DNA of 64,000 bases from Bacillus sp. SKDU12 (lineage in GTDB: Bacteria > Bacillota > Bacilli > Bacillales > Bacillaceae), in contig NZ_MSRC01000006.1 in the NCBI RefSeq assembly GCF_010093085.1, positions 62,001 through 126,000 on the forward strand, in the 5' to 3' direction. The position numbers and the translations under genes were made by a program. Below the pieces are notes generated by a model that saw nothing but the letters and a program-made list of their open reading frames with translations, made no database searches and was not told the DNA's origin. Shown piece after piece: positions 40,479 to 48,734 of the stretch. Position 1 is the first letter of the stretch; the number at the start of each line of letters is the position of its first letter.

Positions 40479-43163
40479 TTATTTTTCAACAACCACTTTT
40501 ACATCCTTGCTTTCTTTTTTATTTGTATCAGTAGCCGTGACATACAGCACAGTTCCGGCTGTTTGTTTTTTGATGTTCACCGTAAACGTTCCTTTTGCGT
40601 CAGCTTGGGCAGAAGCAATGACTTTCTTGTCTTTGCTTTTCACTTTAATCATTGCCTTGCTGTTTGCCTTCCCTTTCACTGCCGTATCCTTTGTTTTTAC
40701 CGCGTTTACTTTCGGTGCGCCGGAAGGTTTTCCTTTGACGACGATCACTTTGTATGATGTGTTTGCATCACCTTTTGTCGCTTTCACATATAGGACTTGA
40801 TCCTGTTTTTGAGTCGGGATTTTGACCTTGAACGCACCGTCTTTTCCGGCTTTGGCGCTGCCGAGTTTTTTCTTGCCGTTCATGACCTCGATAAGTGTGC
40901 CTTCTTTTGCGCTTCCTGTGACAGCTGTTTGTGTGCTTTCAAGCTTGTTGACTTTGAGCTTTACATCATTTGCGCTGACAGCCTTCATGACGTTCAGCCG
41001 TCCGTAGCCTGAGTGCCAGTCTACTCCAGGCGTATTCGGAATATCAATCGGATCGCCGTTATCATCATACAATTCATCTTCTTCACCATCTACACTTTCA
41101 AAGGAAACATCGTCTGCCGTCTTCTTCAAAATGTCCTCTGCTTCTGTTCTTTTCAGCTGAGGATTCTGGGCAAACAACAATCCCGCGGCAGCAGCAGCAT
41201 ATGGCGTCGCCATAGATGTTCCGCTCATGTAGGTGACATTTCCGTTTGGCACTAAGCTCGGGACATCAGATCCTGGAGCAGAAATGTCCAAACCTTTTCC
41301 ATAGTTAGAGAAATCAGCGGTCATATCCATGCGGTTCGTCGCTCCGACTGACATCACATATTGAGAAGAAGCAGGATAAGATAAGGAATTGGCTCCGTCA
41401 TTTCCGCTGGCAGCGGCAACCAAGACGTTTTTGTTAGCAGCGTATTTCAAAGCAAATTCAAGTACGCGGCTATAACCTCCTCCTAAACTTAAATTAATTA
41501 CCTTTGCTCCTTTGTCAGCAGCATATTTAATGCCAAGAGCAATTTGTTCAGTATCTCCGGCGCCTGTGGAATCGAGCACTTTGACCGGGATAATTTTCGC
41601 GCTGGCATTCAACCCAGTCATAGAATAGCCATTATCACTTTCGGCGGCAATAATGCCCGCGACGTGTGTCCCATGCCCCTGATCATCCATTGCATTGTTA
41701 TTCCGTCCGACAAAATTGCGGCCGAGATCGGTTCTTACTTTTTCTTTTAAATCAGCAAGCGTGCTGTCCACACCTGTGTCTACTACCGCAATTAATGTAT
41801 CGTTCAGCTTGCGTTTGGACAGCAATGTGCTGGCAGGCTCGTATTTCACATCCGCATTTTTGACTCCGCCATCTTCACCGGTATTTTTAAGCGGCCATTG
41901 GTATGGATACTGAATATCGTTTGACAGGCTTTTGTATGTCTGCACAGGTTCCGCAAATTCTACATTAGACATCTTGGATAATGTTGCAGCAGCGCTTTTG
42001 ACCCGTTTTGCACTTGCCGTATATGCGCCGTTTTGTTTCTCGTCTTTCGGAAGCTCAAATGAATACAGATTGTCAAATAGCTTCTTTGCCGTTTTCACAT
42101 TGGAAATGTCTTTTTTCGATTGCGCACTTGCAGAAAAGCCCTTCATTTCATTATGTACAGAGGAGAGGCTTTTATTGTTTTTCACTTTGAAAATAACCTT
42201 TGTTGTCTGAACTTCACTTTTTGCCGCAAGATTGTTTTCGGTTAAAATGGCTCCTGCTGTCTTGCCTTGCAGCTGTTTGATATTGAATCGCTCTGCTTGT
42301 TTCTTGATTTCTTCTTTAAGGAAAGACGGGACTGATTGTAACGCTGTATCATAAAGCCGATTGATTGCTTTTTGGTCTTTTTCAGTCACCTTATATGATG
42401 ATGACGCACCGTTTTCTGACACATCATCAAACATCGGTTTTAATGTCACAAGATCCTGATAGATTTCATTTCTCGCTGTTTTATTGAGTGCGAGTTTCGC
42501 AACGATAAACGGCGCCGCTTTATAGTAAAGGCTTGTCAGCTCTTTGCCTTCTGCTGTTTGGCTTAACTGCTCATCACGAATCGCTCTCAGCTTGTCCAGG
42601 ATGCTTTTTCCGGATTTCTTCTGATCGACACTCATTTCCACCGGACAAGCTTCTTCCTCTTCTAAATCTGACGGCTGTTTTTTGGTACCTTTATATCCAA
42701 TCGTATACTTGGCTTCCGCCGCTGCTTCTGCTGATTCGCCGTCCTCTTGTTCTTCTTCTCCGAGGTATTCAACTTTTACATAGTAAGGGCCGCTCCACGC
42801 GTATGGAAAAACGATTTCGCTTTTTCCATCCTCCGCTGTGTAAGAATGGTACATCTCAAACGTTTCATCTTTAAGCGCTTTTTCCTTACTTGGATATACA
42901 GATACATTCAGTACTGAATCACTCTTTACGCTCAATGCCATATGTGAGTTTTTCTGAATATCAGCTTTTCCCGGGGTCACTTTGTACCATTTCACCTGTT
43001 CTGGTTCCTTCATGGTGCCAGTCCGGTCTTTGCCATTTTCCAGAGCCGTTGCCTGATCGATCGGGTCAGCCGCTGCCGCTTTGGTTTCCGGAGAAAAAAG
43101 GCTGAAGATCAGCGCAAAAATGAGCACCGCCGCCATAAACGAGCTGAATTTTCTTCGTTTCAT
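40479..43163 (-). CDS. wprA: Cell-wall-associated subtilase
   Basis: The 894-residue pre-protein has signal peptide KFSSFMAAVLIFALIFSLFS cut near ETKAAAA. A long N-terminal part (~35-430) corresponds to the CWBP23 wall-bound region and propeptide. The subtilase domain has Asp462 (VVDTGVD), His497 (GHGTHVAG) and Ser650 (GTSMATP), with the oxyanion Asn in ASGNDGAN. Two bacterial Ig-like repeats end the protein (~735-894; KVNKLESTQTAVTGSA and KVNAVKTKDTAVKGKA). WprA works in wall turnover and extracellular protein quality control. Confidence 0.96.
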   Translation of the reverse strand: MKRRKFSSFMAAVLIFALIFSLFSPETKAAAADPIDQATALENGKDRTGTMKEPEQVKWYKVTPGKADIQKNSHMALSVKSDSVLNVSVYPSKEKALKDETFEMYHSYTAEDGKSEIVFPYAWSGPYYVKVEYLGEEEQEDGESAEAAAEAKYTIGYKGTKKQPSDLEEEEACPVEMSVDQKKSGKSILDKLRAIRDEQLSQTAEGKELTSLYYKAAPFIVAKLALNKTARNEIYQDLVTLKPMFDDVSENGASSSYKVTEKDQKAINRLYDTALQSVPSFLKEEIKKQAERFNIKQLQGKTAGAILTENNLAAKSEVQTTKVIFKVKNNKSLSSVHNEMKGFSASAQSKKDISNVKTAKKLFDNLYSFELPKDEKQNGAYTASAKRVKSAAATLSKMSNVEFAEPVQTYKSLSNDIQYPYQWPLKNTGEDGGVKNADVKYEPASTLLSKRKLNDTLIAVVDTGVDSTLADLKEKVRTDLGRNFVGRNNNAMDDQGHGTHVAGIIAAESDNGYSMTGLNASAKIIPVKVLDSTGAGDTEQIALGIKYAADKGAKVINLSLGGGYSRVLEFALKYAANKNVLVAAASGNDGANSLSYPASSQYVMSVGATNRMDMTADFSNYGKGLDISAPGSDVPSLVPNGNVTYMSGTSMATPYAAAAAGLLFAQNPQLKRTEAEDILKKTADDVSFESVDGEEDELYDDNGDPIDIPNTPGVDWHSGYGRLNVMKAVSANDVKLKVNKLESTQTAVTGSAKEGTLIEVMNGKKKLGSAKAGKDGAFKVKIPTQKQDQVLYVKATKGDANTSYKVIVVKGKPSGAPKVNAVKTKDTAVKGKANSKAMIKVKSKDKKVIASAQADAKGTFTVNIKKQTAGTVLYVTATDTNKKESKDVKVVVEK

Positions 43164-43285
43164 GATATCCCTCCTGTAAAATAGTGAATCTCTTTGAAGG
43201 TATCATAATTTCATAGAACAAGATACCGCTTACAGGATATTTTAAGATTATTTTAAATATTTAGGAATATTGAGGGATAAATATA

Positions 43286-43320
43286 CAAAAACAACCCGAC
43301 TCTTTTCATAGAGCCGGGTT
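43286..43320 (-). terminator. Terminator of yisL
   Basis: Stem AACCCG-CTCT / AGAG-CGGGTT with one mismatch and a GTTTTT run on the minus strand, between yisL and wprA. Confidence 0.8.
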
Positions 43321-43336
43321 TGCGCGCTTTTTTCTA

Positions 43337-43693
43337 TTAAAACAATTGAAAACCGATTGGCAGATGCAGACCGAGCAGCACTGTCAGAATAAGGACAATG
43401 ACAAAACCGATCCATAGGCCTCCGGTTGACTTTTCTTTTTTCTTGCGGATGAGGAGCATTTCCATCAGGCAGATGGTGATGATGCCAAGAATCATTTTCC
43501 CGGCGTATTCTCCGTTCCAGTTGGCGAAATGGATAAACAGCCAAGCGCCTGTCCAAATAATAAGGATATAGAATAATCGCAGAATCATATGAGTGATTTT
43601 TGCTCCCTTCGCACTTCCTGACGAATACAGCGAGTAGCTGACGAACAGCAGAATCAGCGCTACCACCCATGTTGTAATATGTAAGTGTGTCAT
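43337..43693 (-). CDS. yisL: Small four-helix membrane protein (DUF1516)
   Basis: The 118-residue product has four hydrophobic segments (about 5-24, 35-57, 64-82 and 95-113), for example TTWVVALILLFVSYSLYSSG. It belongs to the YisL/DUF1516 family, of unknown function. GGGGGAAC lies upstream of ATG 43693. Between the yisL terminator and wprA lies a 90-bp AT-rich stretch. Confidence 0.82.
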   Translation of the reverse strand: MTHLHITTWVVALILLFVSYSLYSSGSAKGAKITHMILRLFYILIIWTGAWLFIHFANWNGEYAGKMILGIITICLMEMLLIRKKKEKSTGGLWIGFVIVLILTVLLGLHLPIGFQLF

Positions 43694-43808
43694 ACAGGTT
43701 CCCCCTATCAGATAAATTACCTCACTTATAGTACCATGAACTTGTCCTCTGCCACAAAGATGAATCTCAGAAAAAACGGCCGGGTTCGCGTCCGCCCTTT
43801 TGGTTGTT

Positions 43809-44714
43809 TCAGCCGATTTGGTTTGACAGCGTTCCGATCAAGTCAATCGTAACGTCGATTTTGTCACCTGCCCTCAGGAATTTTGGCGGCGTAAATCCTT
43901 TTCCGACACCAGACGGCGTACCGGTGGCAATGATGTCTCCCGCTTCAAGCGTCATCCCTTTTGAGAGGGTTTCTATCAATTCTGGAATAGAAAAAATCAT
44001 ATCGCTCGCCGAACCGGATTGGCGCATCTCGCCGTTGACTCTTGTTTCAATCTTGAGGCGCTCCGGCTCTTGAAGCGATGATTTATGGACAAGCACAGGT
44101 CCCATCGGACATGTCGTATCAAGGCTTTTTCCGATAAAAAACTGCTTATGTCTTTTTTGCAGATCACGCGCCGTGATATCATTTACAATCGTATATCCGA
44201 AGATATGGTCATAGGCGTCTTCTTTCGATATGCGGGTGCCGCTTTTTCCGATGACGACAGCAAGCTCTCCTTCATAGTCAAGCTGAGAAGTGACGTCTTC
44301 ATGGCTGTTTACAATATCATGATGCCCTGTAACCGTTACCGGCGATTTTGTGAATACCATCGGGTGCTCCGGAATATCAGCTTCGCTTCCCATTTCAATT
44401 GCGTGATCCCTATAGTTTTTGCCAATGCAGATGATATTTTTTGACGGCTTCGGAATGGGTGCATGGAGCTTTACCTCAGATAACGAATAAACAAAGGATC
44501 CCAGCTCATCATTCGGTTTCTTTGCCCACTCGGCCAGCTGTCTTGCATGCGCAACAAACTTATCCCCTTCTGCGATACATTCAATCAGCGATCCCGGAAT
44601 CGTTTCAAGTTCAAACAGTTTTTTTTCAGCCTTTTGTAAATCCATAATGTTCTCATCATCAATGATCAGGCCGACAAATATACGGTTGTAAAGTTCCCCT
44701 GTCGCAAATTTCAT
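43809..44714 (-). CDS. yisK: Oxaloacetate decarboxylase of the FAH superfamily, cell-width related
   Basis: The 301-residue protein has an N-terminal domain (1-85) and an FAH fold. Metal ligands Glu148 and Glu150 (DYEGE) and Asp179 (TIVNDI) are present. YisK of strain 168 decarboxylates oxaloacetate and localises with Mbl, its overproduction altering cell width. GGAGG precedes ATG 44714. It is divergent from yisJ. Confidence 0.92.
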   Translation of the reverse strand: MKFATGELYNRIFVGLIIDDENIMDLQKAEKKLFELETIPGSLIECIAEGDKFVAHARQLAEWAKKPNDELGSFVYSLSEVKLHAPIPKPSKNIICIGKNYRDHAIEMGSEADIPEHPMVFTKSPVTVTGHHDIVNSHEDVTSQLDYEGELAVVIGKSGTRISKEDAYDHIFGYTIVNDITARDLQKRHKQFFIGKSLDTTCPMGPVLVHKSSLQEPERLKIETRVNGEMRQSGSASDMIFSIPELIETLSKGMTLEAGDIIATGTPSGVGKGFTPPKFLRAGDKIDVTIDLIGTLSNQIG

Positions 44715-44814
44715 GTTATTCCTCCATCATCTTTTAAATCAGAATGCTCCTTCATGTATTCTCTGTCGAATGCTGAAATCCCTTTTTCTCATATCCGTTT
44801 CATTTCGTTTCAGG

Positions 44815-44842
44815 ACTGGCTTGCTGCACATATCATACAATG
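44815..44842 (+). promoter_or_regulatory. Candidate sigma-K/sigma-E promoter of yisJ
   Basis: AC (44815-44816) is followed after 17 bp by CATACAATG (44834-44842), matching the sigma-K pattern AC-N16/17-CATANNNTA and the sigma-E -10 CATACAAT. It lies 25 bp before the yisJ start. Confidence 0.5.
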
Positions 44843-44866
44843 TCGTTTTGAGGAGGAGGAATAAAT

Positions 44867-45790
44867 ATGAAGATCATACATTTATTTTTTCATCGGCAGC
44901 AGCTGAATCATGAAGGTACTGCCAAAGGGCTTCTGATAATGGATCAATCAGTATCTCCCATTCTTCTCACACAGCGTGATAAGGCAGAAAAAGCATCCTA
45001 TGAAATCAAATGGGAACAGTCTCCGCTAGGTCAAAGCACACTTTTTTTGAATGCAGAACAGAATGACCCGTCCCTGATGAGGCGCAGGCTCGCTTATTGT
45101 TTTTTTAACCAGATTGGCGTTCCCGCTCCCGCTGCCTCGTATAGCTTTCTGAATATCAACGGCCAGCCGGAAGGCATTTATTTAGAGATCAAAAACGATC
45201 AGCTATCTGATAGAACAAGTTGCCGTGTAAAGACAGCCGATCCGAGGGTTCCGCTGTCCGTTTTGAAAGATGGATCTGCTGCGTTCTCACCCGAGTTTTT
45301 GAAGCTGATCCACACAGCTCGAGATGATGAATTAGCTGAACGCGTTAAAATGTATTTGGATGTCAAACTGTTTTTTTTGTGGCTGATCGGCAGTGCCTGT
45401 ACCAATCAAGGATTTTATTACACATTTTGTTTAAACGAATACGGCCGGTTGCATGTTTCCCCGATTGAGACCAGATCGCTTGCCGCCCATAGAAAATCTG
45501 ACGACGACCCGCTGCTGACAAAAGGACGGAGCCTTTCGTCACGGCTTCTTTCCATCCCCGCCTTCCGGTCTCAATATCACACGTTAATGAAAAACGTGCT
45601 GAACCGGTCGTTCACCATTGAAGGATTATCTCCCATCGTCAGCGAATGGCGACTTGACATTTGTCAAAAATCCAATGATGATCCTTTCATAAAAAAAGGC
45701 TCTCTCTCATTCGAAAAGGAGCAGACAAACATACTTAGAGAAATTGAGGAACGGCAGGACTTTTTGCAAGCGCACTTAGCAAGGCTATAG
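44867..45790 (+). CDS. yisJ: CotH-like spore-coat protein, probable pseudokinase
   Basis: The 307-residue protein resembles CotH-family coat kinases: QNDPSLMRRRLAYCFFNQIG (65-84), VPAPAASYSFLNINGQPEG (85-103) and IYLEIKN. The catalytic region is degenerate: where CotH has N-x-D and then PxDxD, this has TNQGFYYTF (179-187) and SPIETRS (198-204), so both metal-binding aspartates are missing. AGGAGGAGG precedes ATG 44867. A sporulation-type promoter upstream supports a coat role. Confidence 0.7.
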   Translation: MKIIHLFFHRQQLNHEGTAKGLLIMDQSVSPILLTQRDKAEKASYEIKWEQSPLGQSTLFLNAEQNDPSLMRRRLAYCFFNQIGVPAPAASYSFLNINGQPEGIYLEIKNDQLSDRTSCRVKTADPRVPLSVLKDGSAAFSPEFLKLIHTARDDELAERVKMYLDVKLFFLWLIGSACTNQGFYYTFCLNEYGRLHVSPIETRSLAAHRKSDDDPLLTKGRSLSSRLLSIPAFRSQYHTLMKNVLNRSFTIEGLSPIVSEWRLDICQKSNDDPFIKKGSLSFEKEQTNILREIEERQDFLQAHLARL

Positions 45791-45823
45791 TCCCCATTTC
45801 TATTAAAAAGGCCTCAGAAAAAA

Positions 45824-45851
45824 TTGTCGCATTTTTAGTCAAATTGACGAA
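45824..45851 (+). promoter_or_regulatory. Two candidate Spo0A boxes before yisI
   Basis: TTGTCGCA (45824-45831) and TTGACGAA (45844-45851) each differ by one base from the Spo0A box TTGTCGAA. They lie 83-110 bp before yisI, which encodes a Spo0A~P phosphatase. Confidence 0.4.
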
Positions 45852-45933
45852 AGGCAACCTTTTCAGTCAAAATAAGTTATACTAACGATATCCTCTGTTG
45901 ATCAAAATAAATTCTAGAATTGGAGATCGTGTA

Positions 45934-46104
45934 ATGAACAGGAAGATTGAAGAAATGAGAGCCACACTAATCAAAACAGCACAAAAGTACGGCATGAACG
46001 CAAAGGAAACGATTCAATGCAGCCAAAAGCTGGATAGTCTGCTGAATACCAGCATTAAAGAAGAAATGATGCTTGGGGGATTTCATGAAAACTCTCGGAT
46101 ATAA
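45934..46104 (+). CDS. yisI: Spo0E-family aspartyl-phosphate phosphatase
   Basis: The 56-residue helical-hairpin protein has the Spo0E signature SQKLDSLLNTSI (30-41), with SQ-x-LD as catalytic core. It dephosphorylates Spo0A~P and delays sporulation. ATG 45934 is 8 nt after GGAG. A longer frame from TTG 45898 has no ribosome site. Confidence 0.9.
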   Translation: MNRKIEEMRATLIKTAQKYGMNAKETIQCSQKLDSLLNTSIKEEMMLGGFHENSRI

Positions 46105-46444
46105 ATCATGTTCTAAAGCGATTTGAACACACCGCAGGCAACTCTGCTTTTTGCTCAGCATACATCCGGGATATCCCTCAGGGCGAAAATATGCCGCCCG
46201 AAAATCGTAATATACCGCAGCACGACATACTCTCAAAAACATGTCTACAAAAAAACAACATCATGCAGGCAGACAGCGGCATCCGCCGCCTCATTTCCGC
46301 TCAGACTATGTTTAATATTCAAAGTCGATAAATCCCTTTAAAATTCCTCTCACACATATGTGCGTTTGTCATAAGCTATCGTGAATCGCCCAATTGAAAA
46401 CAAAATCAATCGTTATTCAATTTCACAACAAAGGATGTGCTCGT
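46105..46444. other. 340-bp intergenic region before gerPA
   Basis: No frame here has a ribosome site or family resemblance; short frames on both strands look random. The region holds the sigma-K-like gerP promoter at 46352-46378. I see no clear terminator for yisI. Confidence 0.6.
46352..46378 (+). promoter_or_regulatory. Sigma-K-type promoter of gerPABCDEF
   Basis: AC (46352-46353), 16 bp, then CATAAGCTA (46370-46378) fits the sigma-K consensus exactly. It is 67 bp before gerPA. The gerP operon of strain 168 is known to be mother-cell expressed under sigma-K. Confidence 0.75.
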
Positions 46445-46666
46445 ATGCCGGCCATTGTCGGAGCGTTCAAAATTAATGCGATTGGTACGAGCGCCGTCGT
46501 TCATATCGGAGACTGCATTACGATTTCTCCTCAGGCACAGGTCAGAACGTTTGCCGGTGCCGGCAGCTTTAATACCGGCGACAGCCTCAAGGTCATGAAT
46601 TACCAAAACGCGACGAATGTAAATGACAACGATGTGATAGATCAGCCGATCGCAGGCAATGCGTAA
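46445..46666 (+). CDS. gerPA: Spore-coat germinant-permeability protein GerPA
   Basis: ATG 46445 follows AAAGGATG; the 73-residue product begins [14 protein letters not shown] and ends [11 protein letters not shown]. It is a paralogue of GerPF (same MPAIVG start and GD-F/C core). GerP proteins sit in the inner coat and let germinants reach the inner-membrane receptors. First gene of a six-gene operon. Confidence 0.96.
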   Translation: MPAIVGAFKINAIGTSAVVHIGDCITISPQAQVRTFAGAGSFNTGDSLKVMNYQNATNVNDNDVIDQPIAGNA

Positions 46667-46681
46667 AAGGAGCGAGGCTTC

Positions 46682-46915
46682 ATGAATTTCTACATTAATC
46701 AAACGATCCAAATTAACTATATCCGGCTTGAATCAATCAGCAACTCCTCCATTTTGCAAATTGGAAGCGCAGGGTCAATCAAATCTCTGTCTAACCTGTA
46801 TAATACGGGCAGCTATGTCGAACCGGCACCAGAGGTTTCGGCTTTGGGGCAGCCAATCGAATTACAGGAACCCGATACAGGTTCATTGGTCCCGCTCCAG
46901 CCTCCTGGCCGTTAA
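46682..46915 (+). CDS. gerPB: Spore-coat germinant-permeability protein GerPB
   Basis: The 77-residue protein begins MNFYINQTIQINYIRLESIS and carries the module SISNSSILQIGSAGSIKSL. Its C-terminus is proline-rich. It follows gerPA by 15 bp with its own ribosome site AAGGAGCGAGG. Confidence 0.94.
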   Translation: MNFYINQTIQINYIRLESISNSSILQIGSAGSIKSLSNLYNTGSYVEPAPEVSALGQPIELQEPDTGSLVPLQPPGR

Positions 46916-46937
46916 TCATATGAAAGAGGTGAAGAAT

Positions 46938-47555
46938 ATGTATGATCAATCTGTTTCCTCTTACTTGCAAAACTTGAATTCCTTTGTTCAGCAGCAGGCG
47001 CTTCATATTCAGCAGCTCGAACGCCAGCTGAAAGAGATTCAATCTGAAATGAATACGGTGAAACAGAGGCCGGCTACTACGATTGAGCGTGTTGAGTATA
47101 AATTTGATCAGCTGAAAATTGAAAGGCTTGAAGGGACTTTAAATATTGGCTTAAATCCGACAGATCCGAACAGCGTCCAGAATTTTGAAGTCAGCCAAAC
47201 TGCACCTGAAATCGGAATGATGCAGCAGGAAGAGAGTGCCCAACTCATGCAGCAGATCCGCCAGAATGTCGATATGTACTTAACCGAGGAAATCCCAAGT
47301 GTTTTGGAGCAGCTTGAAAACCAATATGACAGCAGGCTTGACGATACAAACAGACATCATGTCATTGAAGACATTAGAAAACAAATGGACAGCAGGATTC
47401 ACTATTACATGTCCCATATCAAAAAAGAAGAACATACACCGCCTGCACAATATGCGGAACATATCGCTGAGCATGTGAAGAAGGACGTAATTCGTGCTGT
47501 AGAGCATTTTCTGGAGCATATCCCACCCGAAATGAAAGGAGATGAGCAAACATGA
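46938..47555 (+). CDS. gerPC: Spore-coat germinant-permeability protein GerPC
   Basis: ATG 46938 is 6 nt after AGAGGTG, giving 205 residues starting MYDQSVSSYLQNLNSF. The N-terminal half is a coiled coil (QQQALHIQQLERQLKEIQSE, 19-38); the rest is helical and acidic. It alone lacks the short SS-x-V-x-x-x-GD module of the other GerP proteins. It overlaps gerPD by 4 bp. Confidence 0.94.
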   Translation: MYDQSVSSYLQNLNSFVQQQALHIQQLERQLKEIQSEMNTVKQRPATTIERVEYKFDQLKIERLEGTLNIGLNPTDPNSVQNFEVSQTAPEIGMMQQEESAQLMQQIRQNVDMYLTEEIPSVLEQLENQYDSRLDDTNRHHVIEDIRKQMDSRIHYYMSHIKKEEHTPPAQYAEHIAEHVKKDVIRAVEHFLEHIPPEMKGDEQT

Positions 47556-47728
47556 TTTTTACAGTCATCAACCGCAACCTGGAAGTCGGGAATATCCGGA
47601 TGAATGGTGTATCCAGCTCTTCTGTTTTTCATATTGGAGACACTGAATCCATCTATCTGTCATCTATTTTCGATACACCGCCTGAATCTCTTATTATCGG
47701 GCCGCTTGCTCAGCTGCCGTCAGAATAA
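47552..47728 (+). CDS. gerPD: Spore-coat germinant-permeability protein GerPD
   Basis: The 58-residue protein [19 protein letters not shown] carries [23 protein letters not shown] 47552 overlaps the gerPC stop as ATGA, and its stop overlaps the gerPE start as TAATG. Confidence 0.94.
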   Translation: MIFTVINRNLEVGNIRMNGVSSSSVFHIGDTESIYLSSIFDTPPESLIIGPLAQLPSE

Positions 47729-48132
47729 TGCTGAAGCGCATACCCCGCATCAGGATGATTAAATTTAACTCTCTTGGAATAGCAAGTGTGTTTCAAGCCG
47801 GCGACACAAACGAAATCGATATGAAACTAAAAGTATTGGCTGTTCAGCGCTCACAGTCTACGTTTTACAGTAATGAAGGCTCATTTAACAGGAAAGAGTA
47901 TCAAATCTTTCAGCAGCACGCACCTCTCCCGATTCCTGAAACAGGTGTACAAAGCGCATTTTACCATGAGGTGCCAATTATCCAGGTCCACAACATTAAA
48001 ATTCAAGGGGTGTCATCCTCTTCTGTTTTTCATGCGGGGTCGGTTTCTCTTATTCGCGGCGATGCGAGAATCAAACATATTAGGCAGATTCAGTCTCCTC
48101 CGCGCTCACAATCGCCCGACCAAAGCATATAA
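47728..48132 (+). CDS. gerPE: Spore-coat germinant-permeability protein GerPE
   Basis: The 134-residue protein contains two copies of the GerP module: [20 protein letters not shown] near 13-32 and [19 protein letters not shown] near 93-111. A Gln/Ser-rich stretch separates them. It starts within the gerPD stop (TAATG). Confidence 0.94.
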   Translation: MLKRIPRIRMIKFNSLGIASVFQAGDTNEIDMKLKVLAVQRSQSTFYSNEGSFNRKEYQIFQQHAPLPIPETGVQSAFYHEVPIIQVHNIKIQGVSSSSVFHAGSVSLIRGDARIKHIRQIQSPPRSQSPDQSI

Positions 48133-48163
48133 TAAACAGAGACTTCGATAAAGGGTGTCGTTT

Positions 48164-48382
48164 ATGCCAGCAATTGTCGGGCCTATAGCTATCAATTCCA
48201 TATCGGGCGGAGTCGTAAACTTCGGTGATTCCTTTTACCTTTCTCCGAAAAGTTCTTCAAAATCTGCGCTCGGTTCGGGAGCAGGAAACACAGGAGATTT
48301 CCTTCTATTAAACAACGCAGTCAACGCGACAAACTATATAGACCCCGATGTCAGCGATCAGGATATGGTTGGAAACGGATAA
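48164..48382 (+). CDS. gerPF: Spore-coat germinant-permeability protein GerPF
   Basis: ATG 48164, after AAAGGG, gives 72 residues beginning MPAIVGPIAINSISGGVVNF, close to GerPA. An upstream GTG (48155) would add three residues but lies in the ribosome site. Last gene of the operon, followed by a hairpin. Confidence 0.95.
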   Translation: MPAIVGPIAINSISGGVVNFGDSFYLSPKSSSKSALGSGAGNTGDFLLLNNAVNATNYIDPDVSDQDMVGNG

Positions 48383-48416
48383 AAGCAGCCGCTCTTACAA
48401 AGAGAGGGCTGCTTTT
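48381..48416 (+). terminator. Bidirectional terminator between gerPF and yisB
   Basis: Stem AAAAGCAGCC-CTCT / AGAG-GGCTGCTTTT with one bulge, between convergent genes. Confidence 0.85.
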
Positions 48417-48418
48417 AG

Positions 48419-48721
48419 TCATTTTTTCTTTTTTCGTTCATTTGATTTCTTTGTTTTGATCAGCTTCTCAGGCGGCTGCTTTCTGATCCATTTGACAAAC
48501 CGGGCCAGTTGCGGATCACTTCGAAGTTCAGCTATTCCGTTTAAACGAACCGCGAGCTCTTGATTGGTATATAAAGCATGAATCTGTTTATGGCAAGGAA
48601 TACAGAGCATCGCTGTCGGCAGAAATGTGCCGCCTTCCTCTTTCGGTGTGAGATGATGCTCTGTCAGCTGGACATCTCTCCGGCCGCACAGCTCACATAT
48701 TCCAGCAGTCTGCTTTGCCAT
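48419..48721 (-). CDS. yisB: HNH-endonuclease-like protein
   Basis: The 100-residue protein has the HNH zinc core: CELC (10-13), EHHLTPKEEGG (21-31) and CIPCHKQIH (40-48). The C-terminus is very basic (KTKKSNERKKKK). It could cut or bind nucleic acid. It begins 13 bp after sbcC, the distal end of the addBA-sbcDC set, suggesting shared transcription. Confidence 0.87.
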   Translation of the reverse strand: MAKQTAGICELCGRRDVQLTEHHLTPKEEGGTFLPTAMLCIPCHKQIHALYTNQELAVRLNGIAELRSDPQLARFVKWIRKQPPEKLIKTKKSNERKKKK

Positions 48722-48734
48722 ATCCGCTCCTCCC

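Noticed and set aside
40563-43105. Several plus-strand frames opposite wprA
   Set aside because: All are shadows of the wprA coding strand, without ribosome sites or recognisable domains.
43740-43808. GC-rich inverted sequence after yisK as a terminator
   Set aside because: The arms pair poorly, although a T run follows; not reported as a feature.
46123-46341. A 72-codon plus-strand frame between yisI and gerPA, and the opposing 45967-46242 frame
   Set aside because: No ribosome site and no protein-like composition; the second overlaps yisI antisense.
46728-46937. Longer N-terminus of gerPC
   Set aside because: It overlaps gerPB in another frame; ATG 46938 has AGAGGTG at 6 nt and gives the expected 205 residues.
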